Counted from the first letter of the stretch, positions 23,945-35,588 are shown. The stretch: 64,000 nucleotides of DNA from Abelmoschus esculentus (GCA_035048815.1 JAUCBN010000017.1:11528936-11592935), one strand, 5' to 3'. Numbers and translations are program-made. The notes: generated by a model from the sequence alone, not told the origin.

Positions 23945-24048
23945 AGATTGAAAAAGCGAACCACCTCATGGAGATTACATCACCGGTTGGAATATACTGA
24001 AGCATGTCACCTCCAACATGGGTCACACCCGGAATGCTTTGGCCACTC
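23945..24048 (-). pseudogene. O-methyltransferase fragment (COMT-like)
   Basis: The minus strand reads I-P-G-V-T-H-V-G-G-D-M-L-Q-Y-I-P-T-G-D and on to I-S-M-R-W. This fits the S-adenosylmethionine-binding stretch H-V-G-G-D-M-F...P-x-G-D-A-I of plant caffeic-acid-type O-methyltransferases. Only about 30 residues remain before a TAA. It lies 150 bp from the enoyl-ACP reductase fragment and on the same strand. Confidence 0.65.
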
Positions 24049-24357
24049 AAGCAAATCAAAAATTTATTTCCTCCCCTATGAGTATGTTTTTGTAAAATTA
24101 TTTTGAAAACCTCATCTTCCAAAATGACTGAAATTATTGCTTAAAAAGCAATGATGTTAACTGATTCTAACTCTAATCTTTCTCCCCAATAACCAGTGCC
24201 AAAGAGAAACCAAAAAACCCGCCCCCTATCTTTCCATTTCTAAACCAATATATCCAAAACCATACCTTTTCTGAATCCAACCGTTTGTCCTCTTCACTCC
24301 CCCTTAAAAGTTATCCATGATTAGTAATCGTTCCCCACATTCTCAATTTCGTTTCCC

Positions 24358-24388
<31 letters not shown>

Positions 24389-24480
24389 TATATAAAAATA
24401 ATATTATTTATTTATATTTAATATTTATTTGCGGCCTTATTTATATTCGAGTACCTGGACGAAATTCGGATATTACAACT
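24049..24480. other. Non-coding interval
   Basis: No gene or repeat structure that I can support. A short A+T-rich run with ATTTATTTATTTATA lies near 24375-24420. No terminal repeats were found that would enclose the gene fragments to its left. Confidence 0.4.
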
Positions 24481-24894
24481 ATAAATATAAGTTAATTCCT
24501 CAGGTTTTAAACACATCCAAAATGTTTTCTCTCTCGTTTTCTTCCGGTAATTGGCAAAGGCAAATAAGGCTCGGGATCACTGCAATTGTGCTATTGTAGG
24601 AGGTCCTCTTGTTGTTGTATCTTGGGAGAAAGACTACCATCAAAACTCCAACACTATTGGAGTAGCGGAAAATCTATCTTAAGGAAATTGTGCTCGTGTA
24701 GGCCTCAACACTATTCCTTTTTACTCGATTCTAAATTCGGTTTAAGTTTTCTACTTGTTTAATTCTGAAATTTTTTAATTTCCTTTTCGATATTTGTCGT
24801 CTGGATTAAATATTGTATAACAATCTTAAAACAAATACGCATCCTACCGTTCTTAATCCGAGACGATTAAATCGTTAAAGAAATTTTGGAACAA

Positions 24895-25500
24895 ATGACT
24901 TTTGGAGATTCTAAAAATTCAAAGGTTTCGGTACCTGCACAAAACTCCAAACAGATCCAGAATATGGAGGCAACGACAGTGAATGTGAATCACAATGAGA
25001 AGCCGACCAAATTTACTAGACAAAATTTCAAGACATGGTAGTAGAAGTTGTTTTATCTGACCATGTTGAACTTGAAAAGTTATATAACTAATTATTCATT
25101 GAATTCTTGCAGAAGGAATGGTCATCAACGAGCCCTTCCAAGTAGCTGTCATTACAGAAAAGTTGTCTCCTAGATGTGATTTCAATAGTTACTAGAAATA
25201 CAAAAGGAAAGAAATGTTAATAAAAGAACTGATTACCAGACTTTGAATTGAAGAAGACAATAGAGGTAATACCGAGAAACCTCAAATTAGAGAGGCTAAG
25301 GCAAATGTTGTCGAAGCCAGAAAAGACAAGCAACCGCAAAGGGCCCAAGCTAAACCAAAGTTGGGTCCAAGTGGCGGGGTCTTCAAGAAAGAGAAATTCA
25401 AGGAATCGTGATTCAATTGTGGGAAAATGGGGCACAAATCCTCTGAATGCAGGCATCAAAAAGAGTGAAAGCCAAAAAGGTCAACATCGTAGAAGATGAA
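24895..25500 (+). pseudogene. copia gag, broken
   Basis: The ATG at 24895 opens a gag frame with N-E-K-P-T-K-F-T-R-Q-N-F-K-T-W, which then hits TAG. Most of the middle of gag is deleted. The end keeps a zinc knuckle at 25409-25450 whose first Cys codon is now TGA; the remaining F-N-C-G-K-M-G-H-K-S-S-E-C is intact. Confidence 0.7.
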
Positions 25501-26160
25501 GATCTAGTTGATCTGATATCTTAAGTCAACATGGTTGACTCTAATCCAAGTGAGTGGTGGCTGGACACAGGAGCCACACTTTATATTTGTTGTGACGAAA
25601 ACTTGTTTCATTTGTTGACACCATATAATAATGGAAAAAAAAACTCTATATTAGAAATGTTGCAACTTCCATGATAAAAGGGAATGGAACCATGATGTTG
25701 AAGATGAATTCTAAAAAAGAACTCAAGCTTCAGAATATGTTATATGTACTTGACATATGGAAGAACCTTGTCTCTGGAACACTTCTAAGCGTTCATGGAT
25801 TTAGAATGGTTTTTAAATCCCAAAAGTTGATTTTGTCTAAAGAGGGAATGTTTGTGGGTAAGGGATATATACTGAATGGATGTGAAAACTCAGTACTATC
25901 TCTATAAAATCTCAGATTATGAATAAGAATAAGAATGTAGCTTCTTCTTTTGTTTATATGCTTGAGTCATTTAATTTATGGCATGTTAGACTTGAACATG
26001 TCAATTATGATACCTTGTGAAGGTTAATTAAATTAGAATATATTCTCTCATTTCACATCAATTATAACTTAAAATGTGAAATATGTGTTGAAGTAAAATC
26101 AACAAGAACTTTGTTTCAAACTGTTGAAAGAAGTACAGTCGTTTGACTTAATTCATAGTG
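25501..26160 (+). pseudogene. copia protease and pre-integrase part, broken
   Basis: W-W-L-D-T-G-A-T at 25555-25578 is the aspartic protease active site with an intact D-T-G-A (25564-25575). After a frameshift the frame 25671-25907 follows, then a pre-integrase piece with L-W-H-V-R-L-E-H and C-E-I-C, the remains of an HHCC zinc finger near 25977-26085. Several stops separate the parts. Confidence 0.7.
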
Positions 26161-26816
26161 ACATTTGCAACTTAAAATTTGTCCAAACAAGATGAGAAAA
26201 TAAATTATCTATTACCTTCATCAATGATAGTACAAGATATTGTTATATATACTTACTAAAAAGCAAAGACGATGCTATAGAGAAGTTTGTACTCTATAAG
26301 CAATAAGTCGAAAACCAATTTAATAAGAAAATTAAGATGGTAAGAAGTGATCGTAGTGGTGAATATGTTAATCCATTTGGTGAATATTGTTCCCAACATG
26401 GTATTATTCAAGAAGTGACACCACCATACACCCCTCAGTCTAATGGAGTAATCGAATGTAAAAATCGAACTTTAAAAGAAATGATGAATGCATTATTTGG
26501 AAGTTCTGGATTACAAAAGAACATGTGAAGGGAAGCCGTTGTCACTGCAAATTACCTTTTAAGTAAAGTTCCACGAAAAGAAAAAGACAAGACATCATAA
26601 GAATTGTGGAAAGGTTGGAAACCTTCCTACCAACACTTAAAATTGTGTGGGTGTCTTGTAAAGGTAATGGCACCGTTACCAAAACAAATGAAAATAGGTC
26701 CCAAAACAGTGGATTATATTTTTATTGGCTATGCTGAACATAACAATGCTTATCGGTTTTTTGTGTTTGAATCAAAAAATCCAGAGATTCACAAAAACAC
26801 AAAAATATATAACTAA
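26161..26816 (+). pseudogene. copia integrase, broken
   Basis: The piece at 26337-26528 keeps S-D-R-S-G-E-Y (catalytic Asp codon 26349-26351) and P-Y-T-P-Q-S-N-G-V-I-E-C-K-N (catalytic Glu codon 26454-26456), two of the D-D-E residues. The piece at 26604-26816 keeps the K-P-S-Y and I-G-P-K-T-V-D-Y-I-F-I-G-Y region after the core. The first Asp region is full of stops. Integrase would join element DNA to the host chromosome; this copy cannot. Confidence 0.75.
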
Positions 26817-26880
26817 TAATACAAGTAAACTATTAACTATTGAAACATATCAATTTACATTACCTTTGAACGAAAATGTA

Positions 26881-28240
26881 TAACTAATAATCTACATATC
26901 TAAATTGTGATTCGGTTTATCAAAAAAAAAAGCAAATTCGATAATATTTTCAATCATATAAATTAATTTTTCTAATTTTACTCGTAAGATTTATGAAGAA
27001 TTTTTAAAGTCATTGTCATTATTGTTTTTTGAATCAATCGGTAGTTTTTTCTTTTGACTTTTATTCACTGAAAAAATAATAACTCCTGATATATAACTCA
27101 AAATCAAAAATCATTTATTTTAAACGAATTTAGACTTTCAAATGGTTATATAAAAATAAGAGTCACTTCTTGATTTATCTTGTAAAAGTTTTGATATTTT
27201 TAAAATCACAGCTAAAATTATTTTCTAAGAAATTTGCAATCAAATTATTTTATAATATTTTAAAATTCAAATATTCATATCTCTTAAATTACATATTAAA
27301 ATTGATCATTGAGTATTTAAATAAAACTTGATTGAGTTACATTTATAACAATCTATAGATTACTTTTTAATTATTTTATAAAACTTGTGGATAACATTCA
27401 AATTTACTCGAACCAACCATACTCAGATTATAGAAGATTAGATTTTGTTGAAAAATATGTAAATTACCTTTATGGTCATCTAAATTTATAAAATCCTCAC
27501 GATAATTTATACGGGTATTGTTCGATTATTCTCACAGTTTGGATATAATAATCTTATCTTCATTATTTGAATTTTAGTGATAAAATTTTTATCATCTCCG
27601 TCCCTATAAATAAATATTTCAATTATTTCCTATACTCGTGGATCCAAATTCTTACAGTTTTCGATTATTTTTAATCTGATTGTCAGCGCTACTTATTATG
27701 ATCTTAATAGGATGGCAACGTGGAGCAGCAGATTTTTGGTTGCCCCGACATCACCAAAATGAATATCTGAACCCGACCCGCCTCATCTCGAGTATATGTG
27801 TTGTTCCATCCGTCTAACCCTGACCCAGATCCAAATTTAGATATAAAACCCGTTCTGGACATGACAGAACCCGATTTGTGATTATTTTCAGGATCTCATT
27901 TCCTTAGCAACCGAACACTATATTTTCTTTTCCTGAAAATAATAAAGTTAAAAAAAGTACTAAACATTCTCAGATTTAGAAATCGATCTATGCTTTAATG
28001 GTTGTCTAAATCAATTTACAAACACAAACAAATTAAAAAATTAAAACGAAAAATTAAAAGAAAATAGGTGATTAATATAGAGGGAAATAACCAAAAAACA
28101 ATACGTAGAAGATAAAAGAAATTATTCAAAAAACAAATGAGTAAGTAAATTTTGAGACTAAAACCGAATTAGTACTTCTTAGGGCGTGGTAAGGCAAAGG
28201 TGGAATCACCATAAGCAAGTAGAGAGTAATCCGCGGAGTT
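26881..28240. other. Intergenic A+T-rich stretch
   Basis: No coding frame or clear element. A patch at 27750-27860 has repeated CCCGACC / CCTGACCC words like the array at 985-1250. A purine-rich area around 28010-28180 shows no structure. Confidence 0.4.
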
Positions 28241-28242
28241 TG

Positions 28243-28796
28243 AGGTGTTCAAAAATATTCGATTTGGTCGATTTGATTTGATTATCCGTTGATCTGATTC
28301 GATTATCAATTGATTTAGTCTGAAAATTCGGATATCCGACCTAGTTTTTATTTTTAGATCGAATATTCAATTTTATTTTAAGTTTTTTTGGATCGGATAT
28401 AGATCATAATATTTCAAGTTTTGGATTATACGAAAATCCAAAAATCTAAATATTGAATTTTTTATTAATATTAATCTTATTGTATTTAACAATTTAGTGC
28501 TTGTTAATTTAAAATTTTTTAAAATTAACTTTTATAATTGTGAATATTATTGTGTTTAGTAAATTGTTGTTTATTATATTCGAAAAATTATTTTTTTTAT
28601 AAATACAAACTTCAAATTCGAAAAATTAGTATAATCAAATTATATTTTTGGATAATCGGATATCCGACTATCTGAAATCCGAATATACAAATATCCTCTT
28701 TTTTCTTGATTGGATATAGATCACTATACCATTGATTAAAAAATCTAAATATCTAAAAAATAGAATTCGATTTGATCTTCGATAATAAACACCCAT
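28243..28796. mobile_element. Possible MITE with GGTGTT ends
   Basis: The left end AGGTGTTCAAAAATATTCG and the right end (reverse complement ATGGGTGTTTATTATCG) form a loose inverted pair about 550 bp apart. Inside, GGATATCCGA occurs twice (near 28330 and 28649) together with many TCGATTTG / CAAATCGA words in both directions. No target duplication is convincing. Confidence 0.35.
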
Positions 28797-29636
28797 ACTG
28801 GTGACTGAAAGTTGTCTTTCTTTGATTTGTGAAAAATAACACAAATTGGGTCGGTCGGGTCAAAAACGGCTGTTAGTATCTAGTAAATGAAAAAAAATTA
28901 GGGTAGGTAACCCTAAAATATAACTATATAGGCAGTGGCATTTTAGTAAATATGATAAATATAGATATATATAGTTCAATCACTTGCTTGTATCGCTGGT
29001 GCTTAAACCTGTGACCTTTAGGAACAACAATCATTCTTTTAACCATTTAGGCTAGAAGGCTTTTCCATAAATGTATATAATTAAATATTGAGTTGGGCAA
29101 GGAATTTTAATGCTAAACCCGAATCTATTCTATCTCAATTAAATCTTTTATAAAAATATAATCGATTTACTTTGAACTCGATTCTTTAAAACTTTGTCCT
29201 TATATATTATACTATAATATGGTAAACAATTATAATTAAATTTTTATAGAAATTTAAAAGCTTGATTCGACTTGAATTTTATAAACTCGAATTAAACCGA
29301 AAAAATTTTCAATTAAAGTTTTAATTATCAAATATAATACTTCAAATCGAATAATTTTAAATTTTTTACTCAACTCGATTGAACATTCACCCCTAACGGC
29401 CTTTATCCCCGGTCAAAAACTTTAGTGACTGATTCAACAATTATACCTTTTTAGCAATTGTTGCGGCAAGTAGATTAATTTGAAATCTGGGAGACGCCAA
29501 ACAGCGACTAAAAAGTAAAGGCGCCAAGTATTTTACCGGGAAATCCGAAAATTACAAAAAAGAATGGGGCGAAAAATCTTTAATTAGGCGTTGTTTACTT
29601 GTTTTTCTCCAAAACGGAGGTGAGGAAAGAGTTGTA
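28797..29636. other. Upstream region of the 29637 gene
   Basis: A+T-rich, non-coding. A stretch near 28990-29070 (GCTTAAACCTGTGACC ... CCATTTAGGCT) has the look of a reversed tRNA-derived repeat. A GAACATTCACCCCTAA end near 29380 resembles a small hAT-type terminus. The promoter of the gene must lie in the last few hundred bases, but I see no clear TATA box. Confidence 0.35.
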
Positions 29637-31840
29637 ATGGAGGATTTCAATTCTGAGGTACAGATGAATTACAATTTCTAGAAAATTCAATTTCGTAGCA
29701 AATCTTTTTTTTTTTTTTTTTTCTGTTTGATTCATAAGAAAATGTAGGAAAATAAATAAAATACTGCTATGGTAGGAAGTAATTTCTCTATTGCTGTGAA
29801 ATCCATTTTTTTCTAACCCATTGCTTCTTTATTGTTATATTAGATTCCAGGTTCTTCTTGCTCCATTCCTTCTGGTTAGTATTTCCCATCTCCAAATAAA
29901 ATTTTGGGCTTTAATTTCATTCAAGGAGAACAAAAGTTTTTAACTTTTCTCCCATTTTTAAACCAGAACCTCCTGATGTAAGAAACTGGTTTTCATCGTA
30001 CAAGTATGAATCGTTTGTCTTGGATACATGTGAGAATTTCGGAGGAATGTTTTCAGAAGAAAGGGAAAATAGCAAATATGATTTGGCAACTGGGGAAATC
30101 AACAGAGAAAGAGAAGAAAACGTTGATGGGTGTGGAGAAATTAGACATGCTGATGAACATGAGAGCTTTAACTCTAAGGAGGTAAAATTTTCATATGATT
30201 TTACATCTGTTTCTGGGAAATCTGGGGTTTCTTGAATTTGCATGTTATTTATTACACTCCCTATTTTGTGGGTTCAGGATTCATTGCAGTCCCTTTCAGA
30301 CCTTTCTGGTATGTTTCAATCCACTCTTCCCTTTGTTTTTTAGATTAATTGAAGAATTTAGGGAAGGAAATTAAGAATTGAAGTTGGATATAGTGCTTGA
30401 TTTAAGAATGTAATGAAAGTGACTTTGGTTTATGTTTTTATGTTCTTTCAGAGGCTTCAAATATCAGAAAATGGTTTTCAAGCTATGTGTATGAGTCTCC
30501 TTTGATGGATACCAATGATTGCTTCAAAAGTCATGTCTGTAGAGAAAGTGAAGGTGAGCAAGATGAACTTGTCAATGGGGAAAACATCAACGATAAGTTC
30601 GTGAATTCGGATCGATTTCACGAGGATGCATCTCACGAGAATTGTTCAACTCAATTGGTCAAATGCAGTACTTCTTTGGTAGATAGGAAGGGTGATTCAG
30701 ACCTTCTCTTTTCTGGTTTGTATAATCTGTTTAGTTTTCTTCAATTTCCGGAAAGAAAGCTATGTGGTTATGCCGAATGGTGTAATGTTTGTCTGCGTTT
30801 CTTCTTTCAGAACCTCTCAATATCGGGAAATGGTTCCCGGACTATGTGTATGAGTCTCCTGTCTTGGATAGCAATGAGCTTCAAGAGAGTCTCTCTAAAG
30901 AAGTACAAGTACAATCTAGTCATGATAAATTTGCTGTGAAGGGAGGGGAACAAGATGATTTCAAGACAAAAGCAGAAACTAAATTTGGAGATGAAGTGGT
31001 TATTGGTAAGAAGATGTGCTCAAATGGGTTTGGGAGATGGAACAGCTACAGTCACACTAGACAGGATGAGCAAGAAAATAAGCCTGCTTGTAAGGTAATG
31101 TTATGGTCTCCATTTGTGTTTTTTCACTTCATTTTAATGATTTTTGTTAAATAAACATATCAAAGGACTCCATTTATCTCTTCATGTTGGTATTACAGGA
31201 TTTGCATTGGTCTGTAGTGAAGGAAAACCCTTCTAGGCAAGGTGAGATGTGTTCTGTGAAGAATTTGGAATTCAAGCAGGAGCTAGATAGCAGCATCTAT
31301 GGTGGAGATTCCCTGTCTGAACTTAATACATCTGTCTTGCAGTCACTGGATTCTTCAAAGAAGTTGCTAGATAGGAAGATTAGCATCAGAAAGAGCTCGG
31401 AAACTAAAGACCGAACCGACAAAGTTGATATTGTATCACGTAATCAGAGCCCGGATTTTGTTGAGGGGTGTGAAGGTTATTTGAGAAAAACAACCCTCGG
31501 AAGCAATGACAAAGAAAAGGATGGTGGAAAAGACAATGCAGAAAATGGTTTTATTTCAACAAGGAAGAACAAGATTGTAGGACCAACTGATGAAAATTCA
31601 CAGAGAGGAGCAGGCGAGATTTTGTTACAGTGTTCAAGGAAAACAAGAGATGGCCAAAAGGATAATGGTGTTATGAAAAGGAAGGTATTGGCAGAAACAA
31701 CCAATGTAACTGTCGGGCGGCAGAGTGCGGCAAAGGCAACGGAGATCACCGGAAAATGGCGGTGTCCTCAGAGAAGCAAGCCTCTGCGCGGTCCTCCATT
31801 GAAGCAGCTTCGACTTGAACAATGGGTTCACAGGGTGTGA
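29637..31840 (+). CDS. Unknown plant protein with three W-F-x-x-Y-x-Y-E-S motifs
   Basis: I spliced seven exons by eye: 29637-29657, 29844-29874, 29967-30181, 30278-30308, 30452-30715, 30811-31094, 31199-31840. All introns are GT-AG and short (92-186 bp); the total is 1488 nt, 495 residues plus TGA. Exons 3, 5 and 6 each begin in the same phase with E-(P/A)-x-(D/N)-(V/I)-x-(N/K)-W-F-x-x-Y-x-Y-E-S, at residues about 18-33, 100-116 and 188-204. Exons 2 and 4 are both 31 nt. The rest is acidic and polar with no membrane segment. The last 35 residues are basic (G-K-W-R-C-P-Q-R-S-K-P-L-R-G ... W-V-H-R-V), suggesting a nuclear or nucleic-acid role. I do not recognise the family. The start is the first ATG of the frame. 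AATAAA signals follow at 31870 and 31875. Confidence 0.8.
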
Positions 31841-31869
31841 CGCTCGTGGAAATGCCAGACATTATTTCA

Positions 31870-31880
31870 AATAAAATAAA
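31870..31880 (+). terminator. Polyadenylation signals of the 29637 gene
   Basis: Two overlapping AATAAA hexamers (31870-31875 and 31875-31880) lie 30 bp after the TGA stop, a usual place for a plant polyadenylation signal. They occur in A-rich sequence, so chance is possible. Confidence 0.45.
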
Positions 31881-32864
31881 GCGGAGAAAATAGGTTGGTT
31901 ATGAAAAGCTTGATTTGATCTTTTTTAATATTTGCTCAAGAATAACTGGAACTGGATGAGATTAGAAAAGTTGAACATATTAATGAACATATATTTGAAT
32001 TTTGAACTGAATGCAAGTGTTCATGTTTCTAAAATGGATCTCAAATAATGTTATTTTGAAATATATTTACTTAAAAATAAGTATTTAAATTATATTTTTT
32101 TTAACCTTAGAGTTTTAAAAACAGGTTTCGTTATAATTTTAAGTGTTTTGCTATTTAAAAAATTATTACCCAATACATTATATATATTTTTTATAATATT
32201 AAAAAATTGAAATATATATATATATATATTAAAAACTCAAAATTCCTAAATTTTCCTAAAAACTCCTAAACCATATGTCTAAATTGTCTTATTGTTGTCG
32301 AACATCATTGTTGTAGTTGTTGTAGCTTGTTTCTCATTTGTTCCACAAATACATCAATGATAACCGTCCACATGTGTCAATTGAACGATATTCGATTAAA
32401 ATCATTCACATTTAACGTTTGATTGATATGTCTCTCATTGATTATCAACGATAAATGATTTGATAAAATGAATGATAATCTTTGACGATGATAATGGTGA
32501 TTTCCAACAATGATAGTAGTGATGTCCGACAAATTGATTAGTATCGATATAAATGTGCATATCGCATATTGAAGATAATACATCGATAACTATATTCGAG
32601 TATTGATAACCGTCGAACTGAATAATCTAAAATATTGGTTAAAGACATAAGTAAATGAGGAATATTAACAATAGAATTATGTCTAAATAAATGTGATAAT
32701 ATGAATAAATAAAGACAATAAATGAGATTAATAATACACTTTTTTATAATATTACTAGCAACCTGATAATGTAAAATGAACAATGTGTTGATGTTTAGCA
32801 ATAATAGGGGATCTATGAGATTATGTTTTTTGTATGTGGAATAGGCACCTCATGATTGAGTCTT
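31881..32864. other. A+T-rich interval with TA run
   Basis: No gene. There is a TATATA run at about 32214-32230. One isolated TATCGATA at 32542-32549 is outside any cluster. Short open frames on the minus strand are composition effects. Confidence 0.4.
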
Positions 32865-33804
32865 GGTAATTGTTGGGGTTCGGATATACAACAAAAAAGT
32901 GTTTCAACACCATGGCTAGTGAAATTGAATTGAGGTTACCAATGCTACGTGACCCAAGCCCTATTTAAAGATACTCGAGATAACATTTTGAGTATGGAGA
33001 TATGTATCAATGTTATGTGATTTGATCTCACCCTGGATGAATATATTGATGTTACGTGGCCTAGATTCATTCAGATCGTAAATGCTCAAGGAAGATTCTG
33101 AGCAAGGGTGTATTCTTATACTATGTGATTCAGCCTCGTCCAATGTGTACATTTCGATGCTATGTAACTCAGTCTCACCCGGTATGTATGCACTAATGCT
33201 TTGTGGCCTGGTCTCATTCTAAAGTTGATATTATCATAGATTTGTTTTCATACCCGAAGATCTGATGAGATCTCAAGTATGTTTGGGGCTTGTAGATCAT
33301 GTATGTTGTTTTTCTATGTTTGAGAGCATATGTCTAAGCGATTAGTGCTAATGCCACATGTTTATTTATCTTTTTGTCTTGCTCTTATTAGCTTGTATGC
33401 TTATATTTATGATTAACATGAAGTAGAATAGAGTAAATATTTAGAGTTGAGCTTTGTAAGCTCAACCCTCGGAATTATTGTTTTCGTGCATAAGTTGGAT
33501 GTTGGATCGTGAGATTTTGGAACACTATCAGATCAAGATTCAATCTTATGGTGATCATTAGAGAAAGGTACTTGAGTTAGTGGGTTATATATTCATAGGA
33601 CCTTACGTGATGAAGACTGTAATTATTTTATAACTTGTATAAATTTAATTTTTAATGCTTTATTTTAAATGCTCTTTCGTAATATTTTATTATTTAATTA
33701 TTTATATGTATTTTTATTATGGACTTTAACTGTTTTTTAAAAAAATTATGGCTTTGGGTTTAGGCTTGAGGCTTAAATACGATATCCGGGTCGAGGGTGT
33801 TACA
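32865..33804 (-). mobile_element. LTR-like segment with internal diverged repeats
   Basis: Reading minus, it begins TGTAACACCCTCGACCCGG at 33804, a typical Gypsy-type LTR start. Between 32940 and 33230 a unit of the type ATGCTATGTGACTCAGTCTC recurs about five times with changes, giving a decayed tandem array. The same theme (AACATAGCCAC) occurs in the LTR starting at 59091. The far end is uncertain and no target duplication was found. Confidence 0.4.
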
Positions 33805-33839
33805 TATTGTACATTAGTACGTGTAATTATGAAAAGATA

Positions 33840-35085
33840 TTATTACGTTTTCTCATAAAGTGTCCAATAAATCTTTGTTTCAGTCTACCATATGTTTTCT
33901 CAAGGTTCACTTTAATAGCCATCCACTCAACCTTACCTTTCTAGGCTCTTATAAAGTGTATAACCTCCTGAGCAATGATAATATTATCAATTATGGACCT
34001 TCTAAAAATATCCAATCCAACAAAAATGGCTTTAACTTATTTACTATCAACTTGATAATCACATTGTAATGAACATCGCACAAGCTAACAAGTTTGAATT
34101 GATGAATATAATCTGGACGTAACACCTTCGATATAAAAACTAAAATCATATGATTAATAGATTTTTTCAGAGGGTCACCTTCAAAAATACTTTAAACCAT
34201 ACTACAAACACTCAAACCAACAGTGTTTAATTACGTTGATAAAATATAGCACGTAAAACGTTAATACCAAGAGTCTTTAACGCACCCATCTCAAACAACA
34301 CACTCCAAAATCTCTTCATTAGAAACACTCATGCTAATTGCGCCAACTTCATCCACTTGAGTTTGCGGAAAACATCCTCTAATATGGTATGAGCTAGTCG
34401 GCGTTGATAAAAAGGGAATATCTCCTTCACAGGCCCTTGTTTATACCACGGAGACGAGTCACCAACTCATGTTTTTTGCAACTAATATTTCTAAAGACAT
34501 TAACATTCCACTCAAGATCATTAGACTTGAAACGCTCAATGCTTGATAACACATCACTCTCTACATTCTACTGTTACATCAAAAATTATTGAATTCAAGG
34601 TGGTGTTGTGATCTTGTCATGCGACAATAAAACGAAATGGTCTCTAGGCAGAAGATAATGTCTTCTTTTTTGGACGGACAATTAATGGACAATGATCTGA
34701 TTCAATATGTCCAAGTGAAGAATATGGATCTTTGAAAAATTTCAAGACCAAACTCGATTCATAAGATATATATCCAAACGTTGATACAAGTCACCCCTTC
34801 ACCATATGAACTCGTCATCATTAAAAGGTACTTCATCAAACCAAAATCAAACATAAAATCGATAAAGAGCTTATTAGTACCCGGTCCAATGCAAGAGCCT
34901 CCGAGATTATCCTCCAAGTAACTACGATCGATTATCCCTAGAATTACATTAAATATCAAAGAATTACATTAAAATCTCCCCCAAGTAACTATGATCGATT
35001 ATCCCTAAGATTACATTAAAAATAAAAGAATTACATTAAAATCTCCTCCAAGTAATTATGATCGATTATCCCTAGGATTAAGGCT
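33840..35085 (-). pseudogene. LINE (L1-type) fragment: endonuclease and RT pieces
   Basis: On the minus strand, 34680-34950 keeps R-G-D-L-Y-Q-R-L-D and, nearer 34690, S-D-H-C-P-type residues, the end of the LINE endonuclease. Around 33845-33991 it keeps D-N-I-I-I-A-Q-E-V-I-H and W-M-A-I-K-V-N-L-E-K-T-Y, the reverse transcriptase part. In the motif usually read I-K-x-D-L-E-K-A-Y-D, the catalytic Asp is Asn. Many stops and frameshifts; no poly(A) tail seen. Confidence 0.7.
34914..35083 (-). repeat. 67-bp tandem repeat in LINE endonuclease region
   Basis: The word CCAAGTAA...TATGATCGATTATCCCTA starts at 34914, 34981 and 35048, exactly 67 bp apart; the third unit is partial. Read minus, each unit repeats the L-G-G-D-F-N-V-I-L endonuclease motif, so this stretch was duplicated inside the LINE copy. 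Confidence 0.8.
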
Positions 35086-35588
35086 GAGCAACTTACCCCA
35101 AATAAGATATCAATTGAAACTCATTCTGAGATTCAGTTGAGTTATGAGTCTTAAGCTGGTATGTTGTTGTTTTTGTGTGAAAAAAATTGTAATCACGCGG
35201 TCGATTGATTGTAAAAACAGTGCGATCCAATTCGTGCCTGAATAATTCGGCCTCTGCCCTTCCAATCAAACTGATGTCTGTTATGTAATGTTGTTTTATG
35301 AATGAATGTTGCTTCTTATTTAAAAAACAAAACAAAACAAAACAAAAAGCTGGTTTGTAGTTGTCCTGTTCGAGTAAATAAACGGCTGAGGTAGGCGGCG
35401 GCAAACGTCTTGTATTTCCACCCACACCGTTTTCATGAAAGAAACCAAAAAAACAAATAAACAATCAAATCTTTTGTATACACAAACCCAAACAACTCTT
35501 ATTTCTCAGCAATATGGTTCCGAAATAGGGGATGCTTTATGTACGTAACTCACAACTCACAAGACCTGATTTACAGGCCATGTGGACA
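35086..35588. other. Region 3' of the ERF gene
   Basis: Probably 3' untranslated or flanking sequence of the minus-strand ERF gene. A short AAAAC repeat lies at 35317-35346. A 123-codon minus frame (35093-35464) shows no family resemblance, and I do not call it. Confidence 0.4.

Larger units (their letters stand above)
24481..26880 (+). mobile_element. Ty1/copia fragment, LTR end to integrase
   Basis: The left 400 bp resembles the end of a copia LTR and leader (TTGTATCTTGGGAGA, shared in type with the LTR-like stretch near 44240). Gag, protease, pre-integrase and integrase pieces follow in order. It breaks off after about 26816, before reverse transcriptase. The word TATAACTAATAAT occurs at 26808 and again at 26879. 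No 3' LTR was found. Confidence 0.7.

Noticed and set aside
30487..30939. Single-exon gene of 150 codons
   Set aside because: It is exon 5 of the spliced gene running on into intron 5; the next exon continues in another frame with the third motif copy.
31477..31831. Minus-strand frames of 90 and 65 codons
   Set aside because: Shadows of exon 7 of the plus-strand gene.
35093..35464. 123-codon minus-strand frame 3' of the ERF gene
   Set aside because: No family resemblance and low-complexity content; it lies where the ERF 3' untranslated region is expected.
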